Below, one piece after another: positions 25,852 through 37,647 of a stretch of DNA of 64,000 bases. The notes under the pieces were generated by a model. That model saw only the letters and a program-made list of their open reading frames with translations, was not told the origin of the DNA and did not search any database. The stretch is taken from NCBI GenBank assembly GCA_947561715.1, contig OX387199.1, forward strand, positions 15,629,001 to 15,693,000, given 5' to 3'. The translations under genes and the position numbers were made by a program. Position 1 is the stretch's first letter; each line of letters starts with the position of its first letter. The stretch is from Ascidia mentula (lineage: Eukaryota > Chordata > Ascidiacea > Phlebobranchia > Ascidiidae).

Positions 25852-26566
25852 TGAATATCTAGCTATGTACTATCCGAATGAATCCTAGAAAGAATTGCAG
25901 CTGTCCAAAGATATCTTTCTTCAAAAGGCACTGTCTTGCTTCTGTTGTTGGACATTCTTGGTGTTACCAATGTGCATTGACACACTGGAGTTAACTGAAA
26001 TTGCATTTTGAAAGATTTTTAGTATTTGTTGGCGCAACTTTCCTGTGTAACCCAGTTGAACTATTTAAATTTATGTTTTTCCTTTTTTTCAATGTTGTCA
26101 ATGAATGTTCTTTACAATTCAGGAATTTATCTGGTTGTAAAAGCCAATATTTTATGTGTGTGCGTTTCACACCCTGTGAGTGTTTATATGTAGCATAACA
26201 TATACGTTTATTATAGTAATTTTTTTTATTATGGAATTGGTTTTATTGCATTGTAGTTTTGGTGAGATAGATTTCTTGTGGTTTTAGTCAATCCAAGAAA
26301 TTCTTAGTTAAAATGTCATTTGTTGAGAAAACATTGTATTGCTTTGACTCAGCTTGCTGACAAGACTTAGTAATGGATTTTTTTTTTAAATATGTCATGG
26401 TGATGTTATTTTATGCAAGCCATGTAACTTGTGGAGTGCAATCTTTTTTGCCAATTTTCTCTGTATTGAAAGTTGCTAAAAAAACTTTACTTTCAAGAAT
26501 TGAACAAACTTTTAAACGATACAAAATGTTGTTAGTACTTAAATAACAGATAATAATGAAATTGGC

Positions 26567-26606
26567 AATAAATCCAGTGCATTAATGTTCTGTTTTCATA
26601 TTTCAG
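26567..26606 (+). promoter_or_regulatory. Intercistronic junction: poly(A) signal then 3' splice site
   Basis: AATAAA at 26567-26572 is followed within 35 nt by ttttcatatttcag ending at 26606, and the GRHPR ATG begins at 26637. The spacing is too short for an ordinary promoter, which supports polycistronic transcription. Confidence 0.55.
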
Positions 26607-26636
26607 AATAAACAGTTTAAATAAGTAGGTTATAAA

Positions 26637-28516
26637 ATGTCTTCCAAACTAAGGGTGTTTGTTACCTCGTTGCTTCCTGATGCAGCTGTCAGTTTGTTGA
26701 AGGAAAGGTGAGAGTGCCATCTAATTACCCATTCATATTAAGCTTACTCTGGGTGTTCTATTTAATTATGGGCCATATCATAAACTACTTTGTGAATCAG
26801 CATAGCACATTAATAATGTGAAAATTTGCAAGCCAAAACAAGTAGGTTTAATTTAGGGCCCACATGGCTGTAGTTTTACAATTTTGAGCTAACTTGTTAT
26901 AATGCTCTAAAATATAGCTTTCTTGCAAAAGTTTCCCAGTATTCCCAGGACTAGATTTTACAGCTGGTGAAATGTGTGCAATATTGTTTGATGGAGCAAA
27001 ATGTGCAATCGCGCACTTAATTTATGTTTTAAACAACACATTTCGTCCTAAACCTGACCCTAAACTATAGATTTGCTGTTACCATGATGGACAGTGATGA
27101 TACCATTTCACATGAGATATTAACAAACAAGATTCAAAATCAACATGGACTTCTGTGCCTTTTAACTTCAAAAATTGACAAAACAGTTTTGGATGCAGCA
27201 GGTAAGTAACAAAAGCATTGTTTTATGTAAAGTGGACCAGACCAAGACTCTAATTTAGGAGACCAGCTTAAAGTGGTCAGTACTATGTCTGTTGGTGTGA
27301 ATCACATTGATCTAAATGAATGCAAAGCAAGGGGGATTAAAGTTGGATACACACCTGATGTTCTTACTTCTGCCACAGTATGTTGCTGTTTAACTAGAAT
27401 GAAATAAAATTATATATTCGTTGCAAGATCATGTTTTTATGAGACAGTATTTACTTGCAAACCTGCTACTGAACAACAAACATTAGTATTTTTGTCCAGG
27501 CTGACTTGGGAGTTTCCTTGCTCTTGGCAACTTCTAGGAGATTGCTAGAAGCAAACAACGCTGCCAAAACGTAAGTTATTTAGTATTCATTTGTGATTTT
27601 ATTGTATTTTTGACATTTTTAGTGGACAATGGTCAACATGGAAACCAATGTGGATGTGTGGTGTGTCACTAGAGGGCAGTACAATTGGAATATTTGGCCT
27701 TGGAAGAATTGGTCAAGCAATTGTACAAAGATTAAAACCGTTTGGTGTTAGTTGTTTTAAATACCATTCCCCCAATCGAAAAACTTCTGAGTTTGAGAGT
27801 AAAAATGGAGTAATATATGGTATGTAAATGTAACCATGATCTTGTACCTGAATGAATCTACTTTTGTTTTTGTGTAATAACATTTGTAATGCTACTGTTT
27901 GGAAACAATTATACCCTGTTTTTATTTTTGCAAAATCATATAATGTTGATGCACAATTTGATTGTTGTGACGTGTCTGCTGATAATGTTGCAGCAACATT
28001 TGACGATCTTTTGACTTCGAGTGATTTTATTATTTGTTGCTCTGCATTGACATCCAAAACTAAAGAAATTTTTAATGCTGATGCCTTTCAACGAATGAAG
28101 TCAAGCTCCATTTTCATAAACATTGCCAGGTTAGGTGAAAAATGATTCTAACAAGGCAAAATTTTTTCCTCGATCTGCATTAAATGTAGATTTCTTACAG
28201 AGGTGAAGTTGTCCAACAGAATGATTTATTCCATGCACTAGAAAATGGAGAAATTAGGGCAGCTGGACTTGATGTTACTACACCAGAACCACTACCTACA
28301 GACCATCCCTTGTTTCAGCTGCCAAACTGTGGTAGGAAACATTGTTCTTTTTTATGTTTATAGTTTCAAGTAATTAGGTAAATGTTTTTTAAAGTGATTC
28401 TTCCCCACATTGGAAGTGCTACAGAACAAACAAGGACTGCTATGGCTGTGTTAGCAGCAAACAACCTAATCGCTGGTTTGGAAAACAGTAGAATGCCGGC
28501 TGAATATACGTTATGA
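26637..28516 (+). CDS. GRHPR: Glyoxylate/hydroxypyruvate reductase (intact copy)
   Basis: Reduces glyoxylate to glycolate and hydroxypyruvate to D-glycerate with NAD(P)H, removing a precursor of oxalate. Eight exons (26637-26707, 27071-27201, 27259-27377, 27500-27570, 27623-27819, 27994-28129, 28201-28331, 28395-28516) encode 325 residues; the human enzyme has 328. The Rossmann motif [10 protein letters not shown] carries GxGxxG at residues 156-161. The expected catalytic trio of D-2-hydroxyacid dehydrogenases is present: Arg242 (INIARGE), Glu271 (TTPEPLP) and His290 ([10 protein letters not shown]). The C terminus MPAEYTL parallels the human MPSELKL. It appears to be the last cistron of the cluster. 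A damaged duplicate lies 2.3 kb downstream. Confidence 0.95.
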
Positions 28517-29240
28517 TTTAATCAATCACTAAACTTCAGTAACACATTTTACTGTCCTGTGTTGATCTTTTCACTCGATAAGTCATTTTAGTTTGGAGCA
28601 GATGTTGGCAACCTATCGTGTGTGAGCTGCAAGTGGCTCTCTTATAGCTCCATACAGAGAGAGCAAGCACATTTGGAAAAACAAATAACTTATAATGTAA
28701 ATTAATAAGAAACATTTTAACCTTATAAGGCACTTGGCTGTCCCTGTAGGTTTTGCAACTTTACTGTAAACGTATAGTGACTTTTTATAAAAGTGTAGGT
28801 TTCGCCGGTGGAAAAAATTATCCGCTTCTTACACTGTGTCCTCTGCATGCGGGTGTCAAAATGGCGGTGGAATGAGGCAGTGCATTTAATGCTTGGTATT
28901 GGAAAATTTATGGCGCAGTGATTGAAACATGCAGGCTACTACAAACTACGTGACACCGTACAAATACAACAACACGTTGCTTTGAAAGTTTCTTTGTTCA
29001 ACGGCAAAAATCACAAACCAATGTTAGTAGCTTCTGTTTGGATGGCGATAATAAATTGCAAAGCAGAAGTTTCGAAACCATGCTACACATTTTCAGTTTG
29101 GCGTTTGTTTTGTGTAGTTGATGTTCACTATTTCCATCACATTGATATTACAATCACGCTGTTTAGAACGTTGTTGGGGGTATTACTACAGTAAACTATA
29201 ACAACATAAATTCACATGAGGTATACATTACTCGTACACA

Positions 29241-29738
29241 TAGGCGTCGATTTTTTTACGTTCGTAAAATATTAAGGGTGACCTTTTCCCAGGTTTTAGA
29301 AACACGCAAAAAACATTTCGTCAATCGTATCGGCCTAAACATAGGCAAAACGACCAAAATTCCGTTTCGTGTCACTTTGTTTTTACACCGAATCATGTTG
29401 TTGTAAGCAGTAAGTTTTAAACACTTTTATACGGACACTCTTACTGAAGGAAAGCGGCACATTTGTGTTTCACTCGGTCTATTGCAGATTTAGTAATTAT
29501 AAAGTGAAATACAAATCTGTTACGCAACAATGCCGATTCTTACCATTATACTACATCAATTGCTGCGCTGCATAACAATCCACGAGACACTTGTGTTTGT
29601 CATGATTGTGACGGTGATAATACAGGTCGTCTGAATCTATCTTAACGCATGTATGTCGTTTTTCTGACAATAAATTTTAATTTAAACGAAATCCAGGGGT
29701 GACAATACACATATTGTCACCCCTGTTTGTTTGTGAGG
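29241..29738. mobile_element. MITE with TAGGCGTC end, copy 2, carrying extra sequence
   Basis: It begins TAGGCGTCGATTTTTTTACG and follows copy 1 (24539-24840) through GGTTTTAGAAACACGC and CCGTTTCGTGTCACTTTGTT. About 175 bp not present in copy 1 then intervene (about 29390-29565), after which the match resumes with AACAATCCACGAGACACTTG and runs to TGTCACCCCTGTTTG. The right terminal GACGCCTA is lost, so this copy is degenerate. Confidence 0.6.
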
Positions 29739-30317
29739 GGTGACATGTCAGTAGTTTTACCAGGAAGAGAGTTTTGCTGAAACACGAATCGTTGACATAA
29801 ATAATTGTTTTCGCGGTAATGGTAATAAAAACTAATGTCCAGAGTTGAGCTAATCAAAACCAAACTACAGCTTGGCTGTTGTTCTCTATATTACATTGCA
29901 GATGCATTTACAAACTCTTGTTTATAAAGCTGCTTTAATAAAGCAAACTACAGAACTTATGTCCTATAAGTTACATACGAAATGCATTTTTAAATTCAGT
30001 CTAAAAAGATCACATTGCATTGTCATCACCATCATGGCAACATTTGTTTTGCATAAAATATTTAATCGTGTTGATGTGCATGTTGACAAATTCTGTTTTC
30101 CCATATGCTCGTTTTTTGCATATACTGCTGCTTCCTTTAATTTTCATTTCCTGTGTTTGCAAACTGGTATTTAATTATTCTATATGTCATGCTTTTGCCA
30201 TGTCAACTGTTACATGGAATGGATTAAAGTTGCCTGTCTATGTCCGTTTAATGACATTTGGGGGAGATAAAATTGTAATACATTAATTCATACAAAGTGA
30301 AAATGTTTGTGACAGAC

Positions 30318-30652
30318 TTATTGCTTAGAAAAAACTTTAAATACACTCGAAGAGGAAATAAACGCGATCATTTTGTGTTGTGGTAACTCGGTAAGCAGGC
30401 CATAGTGGCTCATAAAGCCCCAGTTTTTAAGACCTTGGATCATGGATTCGAAACAGTCTATGTGGTGATGTTCAGCTCTTTTTCGGGCAGTCTCGATAAT
30501 GTCTTTGCGTTTTTTCGGCACAACATCACCGAAAATGCGGTAGGGGCAATTTCAACGAGTTCGACCACAGTGTTGAAGACGTGTTGGCCATGGTGCTGCA
30601 GAAGGCGAAAACAATAACAAGACTGGCCAAACACACGGCTTAACAATGCCAC
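30318..30652 (-). pseudogene. Overlapping ORF pair, possible decayed small gene
   Basis: One frame (30652-30458) begins MALLSRVFGQSCYCF and reads through a basic, mitochondrial-leader-like start. A second frame overlaps it and runs to 30318, with a charged helical stretch KKRKDIIETARKRAEHHH and FESMIQGLKNWGF. Each has coding-like composition only in complementary parts, as expected from one ORF that has lost its frame. I recognise no family, and chance cannot be excluded. Confidence 0.22.
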
Positions 30653-30776
30653 ATCGACTCAAATTTGCATAAGGTTTTTTTCTGTTCTCACAGGGGCGTT
30701 TCTACGTCGTCATATCCAAACTACTAGTTGATTGAAGTCAATATTTATTCACTACAATTGCTGTTTGTGCTTCAAC

Positions 30777-33700
30777 ATGGATGTATGTGAATCATCGCAA
30801 GCACACTCTACAAAAGTGAAAACAAAGTTGAAAGTTTTTGTGTCCTCCCAACTTCCTGATGCTGCAGTAAACTTACTGACAGAAAAGTAAGCATAAATCA
30901 GTCATGTTCGTATTCTTTAACGGTTCCAATAGCTTGCATGGTAATGGCTATATTGTCGGGCATGCACGCTCACAAAAATACCTGCAGGCTCTTGCGTGGC
31001 TTCCATAAGGTTGTGTTTTCTGTTCCGCAATTGTAATGCCTTAAACCATGTATTTATATTCCTCAATGCGATTAAGTGCAAAAATAGATTAATATAGATA
31101 TATTAATTGGTAGTTTTACCGAATGCACGTAAATGTTGGGTTATTAAAAGATTGCACGTTAGAAAGTCACTGCGATAGTAATTGAGTTGTGGCGTATGAT
31201 TTCCACGATATTGATTTTGGGGATGTAGATTATTTTGCTTTCGGGTCTTCATTTGAACGAAAAGTACTCACTGGGACAAACAGTTCTCGCTAAACTTGAT
31301 CCACATAAAGCCTGTGAAACATGGAAAATAACAGAAGGTTTCTGTGTTCCCACCTAACCGTTAACATTCGCACAAATTTCTATGTTACACAGACTTAGCC
31401 TATAGGCCTATGTGGATCAAGTTTGACGAAAACGGAATGTCGTATTTTCGCAGCTGAACTCGGTTGAATCTGGAACAGCGCTCTTCAACATTTTCCGCCC
31501 TATGGAACCCTTTTGTTGAAAGTATGATTCAACAAATATTGCGGAACCACCCCAAAAACACTATAAAACCTTGCCACACAGAAAGAATATAGGCATAGGC
31601 TATTTTCCACAAACACGCATAAATATGTAATCCAATTTCTTCAATTCGCCGTGTCAGTCTCTGTGGTCTATACTTATAATAGGCTACTTGCTGGTGCACT
31701 GCTTTGATAGAATAGGTTTTTGCTGCACTTGATAAGGCGAGATCAAGCTCGTGCTGATAAAGTCGTTTACTATCAAAGCAGTGCACCAGCAAGTATTATA
31801 GGTATAAATAAGTAAATTAGTTCAACAGAATATTTTAGTGCAACGCAGTATTTAATGTTGTTAATGTCATGATTTAATGACTTATGGAACCCTAGAGTTG
31901 GCGAAGCCCCTGCGAGCGCTTCCTGGAACTCTATATGGGGTTCCGCGGAACACCAGTTAAAGTGTAGGCCTATACAGACTAGAGCCATGGTTCCAATTTA
32001 GTTCTAGACTAGAGCAATGGTTCCCAAGCTTTTTTGTTGTCACATAGGTACCCCCTTATGGTTAGGTCTGTGGGCCACTGCTGAAAACTCGAAGATGGTA
32101 AAAAACCGTTTAAACATGAACAAAAATCAACCAAACAGGAAAGCAGAGAAAAATCAAATACACCACTGTTGTAGGGATTGAAACTACGGTAATGTTCTGG
32201 AGAAAGCGATTATTTCCTGGAAATAAACTTCAATTTCTGGTGCGTTGAGAGGGCTAGTCAGGGTCTGGTTTCTAACCGCCTTTCGTTCTGTCAACAAATT
32301 TCACAGTTAACAGTTGACGAATGATGAATCTGTCATTACCCGAAATGCCGAAAGCACGCGCTGGTTTGTTGTCAGCAACCGGTTCGCGTTGGTGATTTAT
32401 TTCCAAGAGCCGGCTGAATCATCCGCGAAACGTCCGAACGGCGAATAAAGAGTGTTTGACAGCAAATCGCAGCGTAAGATTTAAGTTGAGCAACAGCAAA
32501 CAATATGATTTCAATTGAAGGTATAAGCAGAAACAATTAAGGTTATAACCAAAGTTTCCAAGTTTATTGGAAAATGAAATTTTGCATGACACAATCCATC
32601 TGGCATGTGCTGTCTGCCAGGTAGCCAAATTAATGAAAGCCGTTTTCGAAAACTTTGCATGATAATTTTCCTTCAATTTTTCTTCACATCTTAGGTTTAC
32701 AGTTACCATGATGGACAGCGATGATGCAATTTCTCGTGAGGTATTGTTAAACAAAATTCAAAATCAACATGGACTTCTGTGTCTAATAAGTTCAAAAATA
32801 GATAAAACAGTTTTGGATGCAGCAGGTTAGTAACAAAAGCATTGTTTTATGTAAAGTGGACCAGACCAAGACTCTAATTTAGGAGACCAGCTTAAAGTGG
32901 TCAGTACTATGTCTGTTGGTGTAAATCACATTGATCTTGACGAATGCAAAGCAAGGGGGATTAAAGTTGGATACACACCTGATGTTTCTACATCTGCAAG
33001 TACGTTAAAAAAATAGAATCATATTTATTACATTGATCTGGTTTCAGATTGTGTTCACTGCCAAATTGTTTCTTAGATGTTAAACCAGCGATTGGACAAT
33101 TGTATTTTAATGTAGGCAGAGTTGGGAGTATCTTTACTCTTGGCAACTTCTGGGAGGTTACTAGAAGCAAACAGTGCTGCTAAAATGTAAGTTAACAAAA
33201 ATGTCATTTGTGATTTTATTGGTTTTCTTAACATTGTCTATAGGGGACTGTGGCCAACATGGATGTGCGGTGTGTCACTAGAGGGCAGTACAGTTGGGAT
33301 ATTTGGCCTTGGAAGAATTGGTCAAGCAATTGTACAAAGATTAAAACCATTTGGTGTTAGTTGTTTTAAATACCATTCCCTCAATCGAAAAACTTCCGAG
33401 TTCGAGAGTAAAAATGAAGTAACATATGGTATGTGATCTGGCAAATGTTGGTTTTTGTTCCAGTATCCTACAATTGTGAGTTTGTTGCAGTACCATTTGA
33501 CAATCTTTTGACTTCAAGTGATTTTACTATTTGTTGCTCTACGTTGACATCCAAACTAAAGAAATTTTTAATGCTGATGCCTTCCAACGAATGAAGTCAA
33601 GCTCCATTTTTGTTAATATTGCCAGGTAAGTAAGTTAAAGTTTAAAGGAACGGAGGTTGTACAATATTTAAAATTTCTTACAGAGGTGAAATTGTTCAAC

Positions 33701-33994
33701 AGAATGATTTATTTAACGCACTTAAAAATGGAGAAATTAGGGCTGCTGGACTTGATGTTACTACACCAGAGCCATTACCTACAAACCATCCCTTGTTTCA
33801 GCTGCCAAACTGTGGTAGGTATTTCATTTTATGATGATTATTTCAAATAACAATGAAAGATCGGCTTTGAAGTGATTCTTCCTCACATTGGAAGTGCAAC
33901 AAAACCAACCAGGATTGCTATGTCTTTGTTAGCAGTAAAAAACCTAATTTCTGGATTAAAAAATGATACGATGCCAGCGGAATATAAGATATGA
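30777..33994 (+). pseudogene. Second GRHPR copy with two frame-breaking lesions
   Basis: All eight exon equivalents are found: 30777-30886, 32695-32825, 32883-32999, 33116-33186, 33244-33428, 33491-33625, 33684-33814 and 33873-33994. The exon 3 equivalent is 2 bp shorter than in the intact copy next to its donor (117 against 119 nt), which puts exon 4 out of frame. In exon 6 one A is missing (CCAAACT against CCAAAACT), which leads quickly to a stop. Exon 5 also lacks four codons between GLWP and TWMC. Exon 1 encodes a 13-residue N-terminal extension. The last exon is open to its own TGA. Intron 1 has grown to 1.8 kb and holds transposon debris. Intron 2 is nearly identical to that of the intact copy. 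Confidence 0.8.
31476..31965. mobile_element. Decayed hAT-like DNA transposon fragment with internal hairpin
   Basis: The left side (CAGCGCTCTTCAACATTTTC, CCCTATGGAACCC) and right side (GGGGTTCCGCGGAAC, ACCAGTTAAAGTG) resemble facing hAT ends rich in GGAACCC motifs, but no 8-bp duplication remains. Inside lies a perfect 26-bp inverted repeat, 31685-31710 and 31770-31795. Just to the right, 31976-32023 shows a 19-bp AGACTAGAGC.ATGGTTCC motif twice with a 29-bp period, possibly the end of another element. It lies in intron 1 of the damaged GRHPR copy. Confidence 0.45.
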
Positions 33995-34606
33995 CATGTA
34001 ATATACCACTTAACTGCTTTAACTTGATAGTTTCTGTCTTTTTTGTGTGCTTGGTACACTTTGTTTGAATGCCTAAATGTGGCTAGCAATATGACCAATT
34101 CTGATGCAATGTGTTTAAGTATGTCAAAATCATCGAGATTTCTGGCTTCTTCTGTAGTCCCAATTCAGTTTACATTTTAGTTTGTTTTGGGGGGATAAAG
34201 TTATTTTATTGTTCAACTTGTCATGCATTTATTACAACTTGTCGAGTTAAGAGAATTACAAACTATATATCTCACTTGTAATTTGTTGATTTATGGCCTG
34301 ACTTAAACAGTAGAAGAAACAAAAAACTTCCTCATTAATTTTTTTAGAATATGGTTCCTATTATTTTCATACAAATAGTCATGACATACAAGTATATTTA
34401 GCACATGTTGAAGCGGAAGGATTGAGGACACCAGGCAACAGTATGGTTAATGAATGTCACATAAAAGGATGTAGAGCTATACAATAACAATTGTAGAAAG
34501 CAACTAAACATACATATTAAAAAGTGCAGACATAGAGGATGAACAAATACTGATACGACAAAATATTAGATAGCATATGCATTCCGCAACAGTATCGCAA
34601 ATGTCT

Positions 34607-35842
34607 TTATATTAGACCCTCAGTAAGTCTTTCAGGTATAGGATTGCTTCTTGGAAATACCTTTCGCTTTTCGTTTGTGTTTGAGTAAAGTCCAGATTCA
34701 TCTACCCAAGTGCAAATGCCATTGTGTCGGTAGTCAGTTGTGTCTGTGAACTGGGAATGGCATTTGCGGTATGCAGCAGAGTTGTCAGGAAATTCTGCTG
34801 GTCTTTCCTACATAGAAGTTATGTTTATTTTGTGTGTATATAACACTCCTAATTTGAATTACATACAGGTGCCGGAGTAAATGGGTATGGGGCAGTGAAG
34901 TCAGCTTTGTGAGTGGTTTCCAAATGTCTATAAAAGATGAAGAGGAATATTAATACAATACGTCAATATTAAACAGACATATAACCTTACAATTTGTCAT
35001 GATCAGGATGGTGCCTTGGCAAGACTGCTCCAAATCCTCTAGAGGGAGCTGTGGAAATGGTTCTACAAAAATATTATGATAAGAGAAAGAAAATAAATCC
35101 ATTACCATATCTTCAAACAAACCTGTCTATGTCTGCATGTGCAAATGATCCAATATCGACCATACTTTTTCTGGTGTCTTGCTCTGTGAAGTCATCTTTG
35201 AGCTTGATTTGTTGCATTGCATCTTGTGTTGTGGTGAGAGGAAGCTGTATGCCACAAAACAAACTATAAAACTTTCCCCAAAACACATTTCAATGTTTAT
35301 GTAAAGATACTGTTCATAGCATCCCCAACAAATTTTTATGGAAGCAGTAAAGTTGTACCCCGTCTTTGCTGTTTCCAATTCTCTCATATGTTGTGTTATG
35401 CAAGTTTCTACCAGGTGGTACAGGATACTTATTGATGTCATACTCCTTCGGTTCTGCTTCACGAGCTTGATGCCTGAAAAATTTACACTTTATTAAAACA
35501 AAGCCTAACAAACACGGTTACATTTGTTGATATTGTTAGATTTCAAAGCTACATACCCCAGTTTACAAGAGCAAAGTTATCACCTAAATTATGATGCCAT
35601 CAATTAGGCTTTTTTATTATTTTTAGGTTAAATTATATGTGTTGCAATGTAACGTATAAGTTGGATGACACCACGAAAATTTTGCACAAGCAACGCATCT
35701 GCAACGGTACCATCTTATTTATTATTGCAGATACTACTTACCAATTAGAATTAAGAGTTGCTCTACTATAAAACATGTGATCAGAGCGCAGATACAGCGA
35801 TCCTTTACGCTCGACAAAGTCCGGAATTACTAGGTAATCCAT
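34607..35842 (-). CDS. CFAP95: Cilia- and flagella-associated protein 95 (C9orf135) orthologue
   Basis: Six exons (35842-35740 coding start with exon 35842-35742, then 35473-35359, 35244-35123, 35038-34991, 34927-34867, 34807-34607) encode 215 residues. The human protein is recalled as having a matching series of blocks, which recur here in order: VERKGSLYLRSDHMFYS, the SNWHQAREAEPKEYDI stretch, NTTYERIGN, GFGAVLPRHP and HSQFTDTTDYRHNG followed by WVDESGLYSN. The protein is small, soluble and rich in Tyr and Pro, with no signal peptide. In vertebrates it is linked to ciliary/flagellar axonemes. It converges on the damaged GRHPR copy, with about 600 bp of AT-rich, otherwise empty sequence between them. 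Confidence 0.82.
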
Positions 35843-37647
35843 AATGTACGTTTATACGATTCAATACTGAATCTTACCAATATTCAGTCAATTGTAATCT
35901 GAGCAATTACCCGCGAGACCAAACCCACAGTAAGTAGTTACCATGGAAATAAGGGGTACACGTCGCATCAAAATCTTGACTTGATGATTTCTATAGGTTA
36001 TGCTTTTGTCATAATATATGTCCGTTCATTTTATCCAGTGAAAAAGCAATGCCGACACATGTAAATTATAGCCTAACGTTTATTGACGTGTGCTTGGTGC
36101 AAAACTGTGTAAAGTGATATTTTTCGTGGAAACGATGTGGCGATAAATAAATGTTACTCAGAACCATATGCTTTTGGAATTGGTTGCTTTCATTTTCATC
36201 TGCGTCAATGATCTGAACGTGTTATTTGTATCTCCAGTGCAAACGTTGTTGGCCCAAGCGCATAAATACGACTATTTTTTCCGGTGTTTTACCGCTAAAT
36301 ATTTACAATGGCCCAAAATTCCCAAAGATTTAGTTTGCCAATGTTTACATCTCAGCAAACACGCCGCTTAAGTAGATTGTAGAAGAATTCTTGATCAATA
36401 TACCGCGAAATACTAGACGAGTCAAGTGCGTTGAAGCATGCATGCCGCTCATCTATACGCTGTATCAGGTTTGCAACGGATTGTCAGCGTTTTTTTTCTG
36501 ACGGACCTTGCAAAAAAAAATGAGATAAAGGTGATCTTCTTGTGCCATTTTTTTTTCTTGAACAAGTCAACAAAATGACTGCGTGAGTTGGTATTGTTTT
36601 GAGAAGAAGTAAACAACCAAATGTATACGCGCTTGTACATGAACGAGCATGTATTAGAGACTTTTCACAACATGAAGATGGTAGACACACTTAGCATATT
36701 TACTACACAGACTGAAGTGTTTTGAGGCGGAGAGGATGTGTGGCGAAATGCATTAAAGACGCTAGTTCGGTTTGTGAGGTGTAGAAACTGAGGAAGCAAA
36801 CACAACTAAAGGCAACTTAGCTTCAATGAGTTGTTCAGTGTTTTACTGTGGTATGTATGTTACATCCAGCACTGAAACAGGCCACCAGAAACCATGACGC
36901 ACCAAGTCTTGAGGTGATGTGATTTAGACCGAGCATAACAACTACAGTAGTATTGTAACAAAAGTCAGGGCGCCTTAGTCTAATCGCAATTCTAGTTGTA
37001 AATGGGTGTTGTAAGCAGTGCGGGACTGCCTAGCAGTAATACATGCATCGACAGGAAATAGAACATTAGTGCATGACTGCAAACGCGGCGGTCTTAGAGA
37101 TTTTAATTAATAGATGACCCGACTATTTATACCTACTTTGTGGTGCTAGCGTACGATGCTCTGAGTAGTTGTGGGCCATAACAAACATGCTATATTTACA
37201 TATAGAGATCAGTGCATTTAACTTACGTTAATTGCATATGCAACTTAAATGAGTACAACTCTTAGTCATTGACTTAGTGAAGTAAATCATTCATTAGAGA
37301 AGACAGCTTTACTGTGACAGCAAAAAGTACTTTAGTTGGCTCATAATGTTTTATTTACAGTAACACTGAGCATTTGATCTGACTTGTTTTTGGTTTGTTA
37401 CGCAATTTGTGGGTTTGGGTGGGTGAGTTATTCGAAGTGTTTAATATAGTAGAATGTTTTGTAGACCAACATATCGATGTTATATCATGAAGTTTCCCTG
37501 GCAACTGTTATGTGTAATGAAGTGGCCTATAAAAGCAAAATGAAAGCTGTAAGCTTAAAGCGGTTTGACAGTTGTCGATCAGCATCTTAATTCCTTTTTG
37601 GTTTCAGATGATTGGTATATCTAAATTTTTTAAACTGAAGTAACACA
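35843..37647. other. Intergenic region upstream of receptor 1
   Basis: It separates the CFAP95 start from receptor 1, which is divergently transcribed. A good 3' splice site, cctttttggtttcag, ends at 37607, 40 nt before the receptor ATG, so a 5' UTR intron or spliced-leader addition is likely. The ORFs here (for example 36168-36371 and 36449-36640) show no coding character. Confidence 0.6.

Larger units (their letters stand above)
20501..28516 (+). other. Probable three-gene operon: SRP9, glucosidase II beta-like, GRHPR
   Basis: Three plus-strand genes follow each other with little between them. SRP9's AATAAA (20952-20957) lies about 110 nt before a 3' splice site (tactgtgctgcag, ending 21068) that has no visible partner donor and precedes the next ATG by about 60 nt. 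The second gene's AATAAA (26567-26572) is only about 35 nt before another 3' splice site (ttttcatatttcag, ending 26606), 31 nt before the GRHPR ATG. Close poly(A)-to-acceptor spacing with spliced-leader trans-splicing of downstream cistrons is established for Ciona operons; that it applies here is inference. Confidence 0.6.
28517..30776. other. Region between the two GRHPR copies
   Basis: The interval holds the MITE at 29241-29738 and an overlapping minus-strand ORF pair at 30318-30652. The rest is AT-rich sequence in which I see no gene. Confidence 0.6.

Noticed and set aside
30777-33994. Second GRHPR copy as a functional, differently targeted isoenzyme
   Set aside because: The N-terminal extension made this attractive, but the shortened exon 3 and the lost base in exon 6 both break the frame.
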